From NCBI GenBank assembly GCA_902772685.1, contig CACYBO010000255.1, forward strand, positions 1-7,340: a stretch of 7,340 bases of DNA. Direction: 5' to 3'. Each line of letters starts with the position of its first letter. Position 1 is the stretch's first letter. Made by a program: the position numbers and the translations under genes. Positions 1 through 4,842 of the stretch are shown one piece after another. The notes beneath the pieces were generated by a model. It worked only from the letters and a program-made list of their open reading frames with translations, searched no databases and was not told the DNA's origin. Origin of the DNA: an uncultured Eubacteriales bacterium. GTDB taxonomy: Bacteria; Bacillota; Clostridia; Peptostreptococcales; Anaerovoracaceae.

Positions 1-5
1 CGGAG

Positions 6-794
6 ATGATTTTTCCGTCCAATATTTATTGCATTTCGTGCGGCAGCCTGATTGACAGGAGCCGCCCGTATGCTTTTTGCGATGAATGTGTGCGGGAGAT
101 GCACTGGATTACGGGGAAGACCTGCAGCCTTTGCGGGAAGGCGCTTCCGGACACATACCGGGGAGCGGACGTCTGCGGCAGGCCGGTCTGCTATGACTGC
201 AAAAAACTGCACCATTATTTCACCAGGGGATGGAGCTGTCTGACCTATGGCCTCCGAGAACGTGAGATCATGATGGACATCAAATACAACAGCAAAGGCT
301 ACATAGCCCGGAAGATGGGCGATGTTATGTTCGACCGCATGAAGCCCCTCATTGAGGCAGCATGTGCTGAGGGAATCCGGCCGTTTGACGTGGTGATCCC
401 GGTTCCCATCAGTGAAAAACGTCTGGTGAAGCGGGGCTACAATCAATCGGAACTTATGGCGCGTCAGTTTCTGGCGCGCTGGAAAAAGTATCTGCATGAA
501 GCAGGCACAAGTAGCTGCCCGAACCTTGAGACAAAGGTCCTTACAAGGCGGAAAGAGACAGAGATGCTCCGCAGCCTGAACCCGGAGGAAAGACGCCTCG
601 CTCTGCGCGATGCCTTTGGCGTTGCCCAGTCTCTTCGCCATCGGATCAGCAGGCAGAATATATTGTTAATTGACGATATATACACGACCGGCGCAACGGC
701 TGACGCCTGCAGCAAAGTGCTTCTCGAGGAAGGCGCAGAAGCAGTATACCTGCTGACATTATGCTCCGGCGGGAACCGGCGACCGAAGGAATAA
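6..794 (+). CDS. comFC: ComF family phosphoribosyltransferase-like protein (5' end probably outside window)
   Basis: ComFC-type protein, known in naturally transformable bacteria as a cytosolic factor for DNA uptake or processing; it is also widespread in non-competent species, where its role is unclear. The N-terminal zinc-ribbon region has paired cysteines at residues 9/12, 25/28, 40/43 and 62/65 (numbered from the ATG at 6). The phosphoribosyltransferase (PRTase) domain follows: IPVP at 131-134, RGYNQSEL at 143-150, RRKET at 181-185, and the PRPP-binding loop LLIDDIYTTGAT at about 220-231, which is the family signature. The ATG at 6 has no properly spaced ribosome binding site (GGAG directly touches it) and the frame stays open to the window edge, so the true start is probably a few codons upstream. 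Transcription appears to end at the terminator at 816-848. The family call is firm. A competence role is inference, because no other competence gene is visible. Confidence 0.9.
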   Translation: MIFPSNIYCISCGSLIDRSRPYAFCDECVREMHWITGKTCSLCGKALPDTYRGADVCGRPVCYDCKKLHHYFTRGWSCLTYGLREREIMMDIKYNSKGYIARKMGDVMFDRMKPLIEAACAEGIRPFDVVIPVPISEKRLVKRGYNQSELMARQFLARWKKYLHEAGTSSCPNLETKVLTRRKETEMLRSLNPEERRLALRDAFGVAQSLRHRISRQNILLIDDIYTTGATADACSKVLLEEGAEAVYLLTLCSGGNRRPKE

Positions 795-815
795 TTGTCA
801 GAATTGATTCTTTTG

Positions 816-848
816 AGGGTCGATATGACTATCGGTCCTTTTCTTTTT
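816..848 (+). terminator. Intrinsic terminator of comFC
   Basis: A 10-pair stem (816-825 with 830-839) contains two G·U pairs and a TGAC loop. It is followed by a T-rich run TTTTCTTTTT ending at 848. It begins 22 bases after the comFC stop codon, as expected for Rho-independent termination, and separates comFC from hpf. Confidence 0.8.
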
Positions 849-920
849 GCTTTCCTCCGCAGGTTAGCAACTTCGAAACTTTGCAGTGCGGATGTTGTAA
901 TGTGGGAGGACATTTTTTAT

Positions 921-967
921 CACTTTTGGGGTACGATTTCCGAAACCCATGGGGTACAGTACCCCAC
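921..967 (+). repeat. 47-bp direct repeat, copy 1
   Basis: This matches 986-1032 at 46 of 47 positions; the only difference is C at 946 versus T at 1011. The unit contains TGGGGTAC at 927-934, TTTCcGAAA at 937-945, CCCATGGG at 946-953, and the 17-bp near-perfect palindrome TGGGGTACaGTACCCCA at 950-966. TGGGGTAC therefore occurs twice in direct orientation and once inverted. The outer copies could act as short terminal inverted repeats (927-934 with 959-966), or the inner pair as a compact hairpin. The family is not recognised. Confidence 0.85.
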
Positions 968-985
968 AAAACAGCGGCTGATCAA

Positions 986-1032
986 CACTTTTGGGGTACG
1001 ATTTCCGAAATCCATGGGGTACAGTACCCCAC
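986..1032 (+). repeat. 47-bp direct repeat, copy 2
   Basis: Second copy, exactly 65 bases downstream of the first and separated from it by an 18-base AC-rich spacer (968-985) that is not repeated. The palindrome TGGGGTACaGTACCCCA lies at 1015-1031. It ends about 90 bases before the hpf -35 element, outside the predicted hpf transcript, so any effect on hpf would act through DNA unless readthrough occurs. Confidence 0.85.
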
Positions 1033-1120
1033 GGATTCTGATGGTAGTGCCTCAATTTGCAGCTTCGTGAGAAACAGTCGCACAACTAAGAGTTTTCCTC
1101 TCCGCAGCATGGGTTTTGCA

Positions 1121-1149
1121 TTGTAAGTGTTCCCTAACTATGTTAGAAT
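1121..1149 (+). promoter_or_regulatory. Predicted housekeeping-sigma promoter of hpf
   Basis: The -35-like TTGTAA is at 1121-1126 and the -10-like TAGAAT at 1144-1149, with a 17-bp spacer. Transcription would start near 1155-1157, giving a leader of about 40 nt that begins almost at the hairpin 1160-1179. It is read by eye; alternative or stress-sigma control is not excluded. Confidence 0.6.
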
Positions 1150-1159
1150 AGAAAAAAAG

Positions 1160-1179
1160 AGGCACAAGATATTGTGCCT
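1160..1179 (+). promoter_or_regulatory. 5'-leader hairpin directly upstream of the hpf Shine-Dalgarno
   Basis: A perfect 8-bp inverted repeat, AGGCACAA-gata-TTGTGCCT, ends one base before the Shine-Dalgarno AAGGAGG (1181-1187). The stem does not cover the Shine-Dalgarno. It would sit a few bases from the predicted mRNA 5' end, where such stems often slow 5'-end decay or influence ribosome loading. It has no following T-run, so it is not a terminator. Confidence 0.65.
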
Positions 1180-1195
1180 GAAGGAGGTTGTTATT

Positions 1196-1723
1196 ATGAA
1201 GACTGTTATTACCGGCAAGAATTACACTCCTAGCGATAAGCTCAAGGACATCATCGAGAAGAAGTTCGCGAAGCTGGACAAGTATTTTTCGGATGATATT
1301 ACAGCTAACGTAGCGACAATCAAAGAGAAAGGCGGGTATAAGGTAGAAGCAACAATTAATACGAAGGGTACTATTTTCAGGGCTGAGACGAGATCAAGCG
1401 ATCCTTACGACTGTGTGGACAGATGCATCGAGAAGCTCTCGAATCAGATGAGCAGATTCAAGACGAAACTCCAGAAGAAGTACAAAGGGCAGAAGGACTT
1501 TGGCTTTGAGGAATTGCCTGAGTTCGAAGAAGAGCAGGAAGAGATCAACGTTGTCAGGGCCAAGAAGTTCCAGCTGGAACCGATGGGAGAAGAAGAAGCA
1601 ATCATGCAGATGGAAATGCTCAATCATGATTTCTTCGTTTATCTGAACATGGAAACAGACTCAGTAAACGTCGTATACAAGAGGAAGGACGGAAATTACG
1701 GCGTGCTTGAGACAACATATTAA
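1196..1723 (+). CDS. hpf: Long-form ribosome hibernation promoting factor (HPF/RaiA family)
   Basis: This 175-residue protein binds the 30S subunit at the decoding centre and dimerises 70S ribosomes into inactive 100S particles during stress or stationary phase. The N-terminal S30AE/RaiA domain covers about residues 1-95 (start MKTVITGKNYTPSDKL). An acidic linker, EELPEFEEEQEE, lies at 105-116. The C-terminal dimerisation domain at about 118-175 has the family motifs VVRAKKF, PMGEEEAIMQMEML, HDFFVYLN and VVYKRKDGNYG. Both domains are complete, which defines the long form seen in Firmicutes. The ATG at 1196 is chosen because AAGGAGG lies 8 bases upstream and the family N-terminus begins there; an in-frame ATG at 1127 would add 23 unrelated residues and lies upstream of the predicted transcription start. 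The gene appears monocistronic, with its own promoter and a strong terminator, and is convergent with a predicted minus-strand RNA. Confidence 0.95.
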   Translation: MKTVITGKNYTPSDKLKDIIEKKFAKLDKYFSDDITANVATIKEKGGYKVEATINTKGTIFRAETRSSDPYDCVDRCIEKLSNQMSRFKTKLQKKYKGQKDFGFEELPEFEEEQEEINVVRAKKFQLEPMGEEEAIMQMEMLNHDFFVYLNMETDSVNVVYKRKDGNYGVLETTY

Positions 1724-1744
1724 TTGATTACAGCAAAAGCAACA

Positions 1745-1772
1745 AAAAGGAGACCCTTTCGGGTCTCCTTTT
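1745..1772. terminator. Bidirectional intrinsic terminator shared by hpf and the minus-strand RNA
   Basis: A perfect 12-pair stem, AAAAGGAGACCC (1745-1756) with GGGTCTCCTTTT (1761-1772), has a TTTC loop on the plus strand. It starts 21 bases past the hpf stop. On the minus strand the loop reads GAAA, a stable tetraloop type, and the T-run is longer (TTTTT, then GTTGC). It should therefore terminate both hpf and a convergent minus-strand transcript. Confidence 0.9.
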
Positions 1773-2001
1773 AATTATGGAACACTCTGCATATGATCCA
1801 GCTGACCTGATCTTTGCCCCCACACTTGCCTTGACCGGATTTCCCGAGGACTTACTTCTAAACTACGCCATGATCGCCGCTTACTGTTCTTCAGCGGTTT
1901 ACGTGGGACCCTTTGCCCGTAGCTGGCATGGCCTTTCAATCACAGACCCGGATCATATGCAGAGCGTTCACCGCGGGCCGCACCGTCTGCAGCACGCCTG
2001 T
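1773..2001 (-). ncRNA. Predicted structured noncoding RNA, candidate raiA-motif RNA
   Basis: No convincing protein gene lies here, yet the minus strand has a full RNA gene layout. Its promoter is at 2008-2037, its predicted start is near 2001-2002, and it ends at the shared terminator, about 260 nt in all. The main sign is a closing helix between 1780-1799 and 1950-1969: 19 Watson-Crick pairs plus one position (1784/1965) that is G·U on the minus strand but A-C on the plus strand. Further helices are 1802-1804/1943-1945, 1808-1812/1938-1942, 1861-1867/1918-1924 and an apical CCGCT/AGCGG stem at 1877-1881/1893-1897. Three stems gain G·U pairs only on the minus strand, supporting that strand. 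CATGGC/GCCATG (1927-1932/1867-1872) offers a competing or pseudoknot pairing. The raiA identity rests on adjacency to raiA/hpf, size and complexity; raiA-motif RNAs are known from Firmicutes and Actinobacteria near raiA genes. A 6S-like RNA is the alternative. Confidence 0.65.
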
Positions 2002-2007
2002 TCATGC

Positions 2008-2037
2008 ATTATACGACAGGAAGCGGTGCTTTTGCAA
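2008..2037 (-). promoter_or_regulatory. Predicted promoter of the minus-strand RNA
   Basis: Reading the minus strand, TTGCAA (2037-2032) is followed after 18 bases by a perfect TATAAT (2013-2008). Start would fall at about 2001-2002. No ribosome binding site or reading frame follows, in line with an RNA gene. It diverges from the cdaA promoter; their -35 elements are 36 bases apart. Confidence 0.65.
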
Positions 2038-2059
2038 GAGTCTGTAAATTCATTAACAA

Positions 2060-2091
2060 TTAGTGGGAGGACGTTGAAATGCCACCACTAA
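2060..2091. promoter_or_regulatory. Inverted repeat flanking the cdaA -35 element, possible operator
   Basis: TTAGTGG (2060-2066) and CCACTAA (2085-2091) form a perfect 7-bp inverted repeat with an 18-base spacer containing the -35 hexamer. Half-site centres are 25 bases apart, about 2.4 helical turns. Position suggests a regulator site for the operon or for both divergent promoters, but no known operator consensus is recognised. Confidence 0.35.
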
Positions 2092-2103
2092 ATATAGTAT
2101 AAT
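2074..2103 (+). promoter_or_regulatory. Predicted promoter of the cdaA-cdaR-glmM-glmS operon
   Basis: TTGAAA at 2074-2079 and a perfect TATAAT at 2098-2103 are separated by 18 bases. Start would be near 2110, giving a leader of about 50 nt, too short for a large riboswitch. An inverted repeat, TTAGTGG/CCACTAA (2060-2066/2085-2091), straddles the -35 element. Confidence 0.7.
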
Positions 2104-2161
2104 ATATTGAATATTTGTGTAGATAATTGATATATAGAAACAGGTCCGCGGAGGGGGCTCA

Positions 2162-3088
2162 ATGAACGATATTCTTCAGTTCTTCGCGAATATATTTTCA
2201 GATTTCGGATTGGCAGATGCGATAGATATTATTATCGTTACTTTTGTTGTGTACTATCTGCTCAAACTTATCCTGGAGACGAGAGCCCAACAGATCATCA
2301 AGGGCATTCTGCTGCTCGTGGCAGCTACATTTGTATCGGATGTTCTGGAACTGCATACTCTCAACTGGATGTGCAAAGGCGCATTGACGCTGGGAGCTGT
2401 AGCGGTTCTTATTGTGCTGCAGCCGGAACTCAGAAGAGCCCTGGAATTCATGGGACGCGGACGGATCATAAGCGGTATCGGAAGCGGCGAAAAAGAAAAC
2501 AGCAAGAGAGTCGTAATGGCTATTGCGAATGCTGTCGAGAAGTTCAGCAGTGAGAAGACCGGCGCACTGATCGTCTTTGAGAGACAGACAGTTCTCGAGG
2601 ATTACGCAGAGACAGGCACAGTGCTGGATGCTGAAATCACACAGCAGCTTCTGGGCAATATTTTTTACGAGGGTGCACCGCTCCACGACGGAGCGATTAT
2701 CATAAGCGGGACCAAACTGTATGCAGCGGGATGCGTTCTGCCGCTTTCGAGCAGCCAGAGCATCAGCAAAGATCTGGGGACCCGTCACAGAGCCGGAATC
2801 GGAATTACAGAGAATTCCGATGCTATCGCGCTGATCGTTTCAGAAGAGACGGGTATCATCAGCATGGCGGAAGACGGCAGACTTGAGAGGTTCCTCGACA
2901 CGAAGACGGTGGAGAAGAGACTGCTGGAGATCTATTTAAGCAACATGAAAATCAAAGGCAGACTGAAGAAATTCTCAAAGGCGCAGAATGCGATCAGCAA
3001 GGCGAATGAAGAACACGGAAAGAATAAGGATATGATTTACGGAAAACCGGCCGGCAACCAGGGAAAGGAGGAGAACGATGCTGAATAA
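2162..3088 (+). CDS. cdaA: Membrane diadenylate cyclase CdaA (DisA_N/DAC domain)
   Basis: Makes the second messenger c-di-AMP from two ATP; in Firmicutes this nucleotide controls potassium and osmolyte uptake and wall integrity. Three hydrophobic segments lie at about residues 20-38, 45-62 and 73-87, followed by a cytosolic DAC domain at about 95-265. Catalytic motifs are intact: DGA at 176-178 (within APLHDGAIII) and GTRHRAG at 206-212. The protein has 308 residues, longer than B. subtilis CdaA (273), because of a charged, low-complexity tail after about 265. The ATG at 2162 follows GGAGGGGG (2150-2157). It is the first gene of the operon and overlaps cdaR by 11 bases, suggesting translational coupling. 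In B. subtilis and relatives CdaR and GlmM bind CdaA and tune its activity; the same gene set is present here. Confidence 0.96.
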   Translation: MNDILQFFANIFSDFGLADAIDIIIVTFVVYYLLKLILETRAQQIIKGILLLVAATFVSDVLELHTLNWMCKGALTLGAVAVLIVLQPELRRALEFMGRGRIISGIGSGEKENSKRVVMAIANAVEKFSSEKTGALIVFERQTVLEDYAETGTVLDAEITQQLLGNIFYEGAPLHDGAIIISGTKLYAAGCVLPLSSSQSISKDLGTRHRAGIGITENSDAIALIVSEETGIISMAEDGRLERFLDTKTVEKRLLEIYLSNMKIKGRLKKFSKAQNAISKANEEHGKNKDMIYGKPAGNQGKEENDAE

Positions 3089-3458
3089 CAAAAAAGTTCT
3101 CATGCTCATTTCCCTGCTGGTTGCAATCGGGCTTTGGTTGTTCGTAATGGGCAATGTAGATCCTACGATGGATGAGCGCTTCAGCGGAATCAGCGTCGAA
3201 ATGGAGGGAACAGGAGATCTTGCTGATCAGGGACTCAAAGCCACTCTCAGCAAGCCTAAAATGGTAGCTGTTACACTTGAAGGAAAGAGATCCCAGATCA
3301 AAAAAGTCAAAGCAAAAGGGATTAAAGCATTTATCGATGTATCCACCTGTGACTACGGCAAGAACGAAGCAGAAATACACATTTCGCTCCCTGACGGAGT
3401 TACGGGAGTGACAGTAGAAGATATATCAAGCGAGACCGCTACGTTTATGGTCAGATAA
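3078..3458 (+). CDS. cdaR: Short CdaR (YbbR-domain) regulator of CdaA
   Basis: Membrane-anchored partner that modulates the diadenylate cyclase in other Firmicutes. One N-terminal membrane segment at residues 6-24 is followed by an extracellular part with a single YbbR-like unit at about 30-126; the pattern PKMVAVTLEGKRSQIKKVKA, then IKAFIDVS and LPDGVTG, is typical of a YbbR repeat. At 126 residues it is far shorter than multi-repeat CdaR proteins such as that of B. subtilis (about 480 residues, four repeats). The stop TAA is followed at once by the glmM ribosome binding site, so there is no room for lost repeats downstream and no sign of a frameshift. Start ATG 3078 has AAGGAGG 6 bases upstream, inside the end of cdaA. 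The name is supported by context and the YbbR pattern. Confidence 0.85.
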   Translation: MLNNKKVLMLISLLVAIGLWLFVMGNVDPTMDERFSGISVEMEGTGDLADQGLKATLSKPKMVAVTLEGKRSQIKKVKAKGIKAFIDVSTCDYGKNEAEIHISLPDGVTGVTVEDISSETATFMVR

Positions 3459-3482
3459 TACTTTGGAATCAGGAGGAAAAAG

Positions 3483-4832
3483 ATGGGAAGCTTATTCGGA
3501 AACGGAGATGTCCGTGGGCTGGCTAACACTGAGCTGACGCCTGATCTGGCGTTTAAGTTAGGGAAAGCGACAGGTTATGTCCTTGGAAAGACAAAGGAAA
3601 AACCGGTGTTCCTCATCGGCAAGGATACGAGAATATCCGGCGATATGCTTGAGGATGCACTCAGTGCAGGATTTATGTCAACAGGTGCAAATGTTATCAA
3701 AGTCGGCGTCCTCCCGACACCGGCCATAGCTTATCTTGTCAAAGCTTACGGAGCGGATGCCGGTGTCATTGTATCCGCGTCTCACAATTCTTTTGAATAC
3801 AATGGAATCAAGTTCTACAACAGTGATGGTTTCAAGATGGATGACTCCTTTGAAGATGAAGTAGAAACCATATTGCTGAGAAACATCCACATGGATGCGC
3901 ATGTAGCAGGCGCCGGAATCGGCAAGTGTCTGGATGCTGACGATGAAGCCGAGACGAAGTATGCGGAGTATCTTGAGTCGACGATCGATACGGATATCAG
4001 CGGTATCAAGCTTGTCATCGACTGCGCAAACGGATCCGCATATAAAGTGGCGGAGAAGGTCTTCACGGATCTTGGCGCGGACATTACGGTTATCGGCAAT
4101 GAGCCTGACGGCCTCAATATCAACGCTAAATGCGGCAGCACCCATCCTGAACTCATCCAGAAGGAAGTCGTTGAGAGAGGCGCATTTATGGGCTTTGCAT
4201 ACGACGGTGATGCGGACAGACTGATCGCGTGTGATGAGAAGGGAAATCTCATCGACGGCGACAAGCTAATGTGCATATGTGCCCGCATGCTGAAGGAGAG
4301 GGAAGAACTTCCTGAGAATAAAGTCATCTCGACGCTGATGAGCAACATCGGCTTCCACAAGTTCATGAAAGAGGAAGGATTCAATCTGGGAATCACGGAT
4401 GTCGGTGATAGGTTTGTTCTGGATAAAATGCTCGAGGAAGGCGCAGTCTTCGGAGGCGAGCAGTCCGGACACATCATCTTCCTGAATCACGCGACGACAG
4501 GCGACGGAATTCTCAGCAGTCTGCAGCTGCTGCAGGCAGTTATTCATTCCGAAAAGACCGCCAGCGAAGCAAGTGAAGAGATCGCGATTTATCCTCAGGT
4601 GCTCAAGAACGCCAGAGTCAAGATCGAGAACAAGTTCAAGTACAATAAAGACGAAGAAGTACAAAAGGCCGTTAATGAAGTTTGCGAAGAGTTGGGAGAG
4701 GACGGAAGAGTACTCATCAGACCGTCCAGCACTGAGCCGCTCGTAAGAGTCATGATCGAAGGACAGGATATAGAAGACATCACTGCGAAGGCGCAGAAAC
4801 TTGCCAGACTCATCACAAAACGCTTCAGTTAA
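3483..4832 (+). CDS. glmM: Phosphoglucosamine mutase GlmM
   Basis: Interconverts glucosamine-6-phosphate and glucosamine-1-phosphate in the cytosol, the step before GlmU in UDP-GlcNAc synthesis; it can also bind and inhibit CdaA in several Firmicutes. The length of 449 residues is normal for the family. The catalytic phosphoserine is Ser100 in VSASHNS, the metal-binding loop is DGDADR at 241-246, the sugar-binding loop is GGEQSGH at 324-330, and the phosphate-binding loop is RPSSTEPLVRVM at 413-424. Two loops differ from the common form: the N-terminal FGTDGVRG reads FGNGDVRG (residues 5-12), and SGTEP reads SSTEP. Both keep their length and the rest of the fold is intact, so activity is expected. 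AGGAGG at 3471-3476 supports the ATG at 3483. cdaR lies 24 bases upstream and glmS 10 bases downstream. Confidence 0.95.
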   Translation: MGSLFGNGDVRGLANTELTPDLAFKLGKATGYVLGKTKEKPVFLIGKDTRISGDMLEDALSAGFMSTGANVIKVGVLPTPAIAYLVKAYGADAGVIVSASHNSFEYNGIKFYNSDGFKMDDSFEDEVETILLRNIHMDAHVAGAGIGKCLDADDEAETKYAEYLESTIDTDISGIKLVIDCANGSAYKVAEKVFTDLGADITVIGNEPDGLNINAKCGSTHPELIQKEVVERGAFMGFAYDGDADRLIACDEKGNLIDGDKLMCICARMLKEREELPENKVISTLMSNIGFHKFMKEEGFNLGITDVGDRFVLDKMLEEGAVFGGEQSGHIIFLNHATTGDGILSSLQLLQAVIHSEKTASEASEEIAIYPQVLKNARVKIENKFKYNKDEEVQKAVNEVCEELGEDGRVLIRPSSTEPLVRVMIEGQDIEDITAKAQKLARLITKRFS

Positions 4833-4842
4833 GGAGGGCATT

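Larger units (their letters stand above)
795..1195. other. Gene-free interval between comFC and hpf
   Basis: These 401 bases hold the comFC terminator, a 47-bp repeat pair (921-967 and 986-1032), the hpf promoter and the hpf leader. Short open frames cross it on both strands, but none has a good ribosome binding site. Their predicted peptides merely restate the DNA repeat (for example WGTISETHG, GVRFPKSMGY), so none is called a gene. A weak imperfect inverted repeat, CCGCA/TGCGG at 857-861/887-891 enclosing GCAA/TTGC, is visible without a clear role. Nothing identifiable is seen in 1033-1110. Confidence 0.7.

Noticed and set aside
921..1032. Possible mini CRISPR array
   Set aside because: There are only two repeats, an 18-base spacer is shorter than known spacers, and the internal direct-plus-inverted TGGGGTAC layout is unlike a CRISPR repeat. 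No cas gene is in the window.
761..1126. Overlapping plus-strand open frames (761-1126 and 795-1070) and a minus-strand one (864-1085)
   Set aside because: They lack ribosome binding sites and cross the comFC terminator or the repeat pair. Their peptides repeat only because the DNA repeats, in several frames on both strands.
1127..1195. Upstream ATG at 1127 as the hpf start
   Set aside because: It lies inside or before the predicted promoter, has no ribosome binding site, and would add residues not seen in the family. ATG 1196 has AAGGAGG at ideal spacing.
1773..2001. SRP RNA, tmRNA or RNase P RNA
   Set aside because: The hallmark sequences of these RNAs are not seen: the SRP GGAAGGAAGCAGC-type loop, the tmRNA tRNA-like T-arm and CCA end, or the RNase P conserved GAGGAAAGUCC core.
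1991..2033. Plus-strand terminator AGCAC/GTGCT with CCTGT/ACAGG followed by TTTT
   Set aside because: Two 5-bp stems are split by an uneven internal loop and a long apical loop, with only four T. The same bases form a good minus-strand promoter.
1777..2091. 104-codon plus-strand open frame downstream of hpf
   Set aside because: Its ATG directly follows the hpf terminator without a ribosome binding site or promoter. The peptide shows no recognisable domain, and the stretch is better explained by the minus-strand RNA and its promoter.
4801..4842. Upstream ATG at 4801 as the glmS start
   Set aside because: It would add 14 residues ahead of the catalytic cysteine, which must become N-terminal after Met removal; this stretch is the end of glmM.
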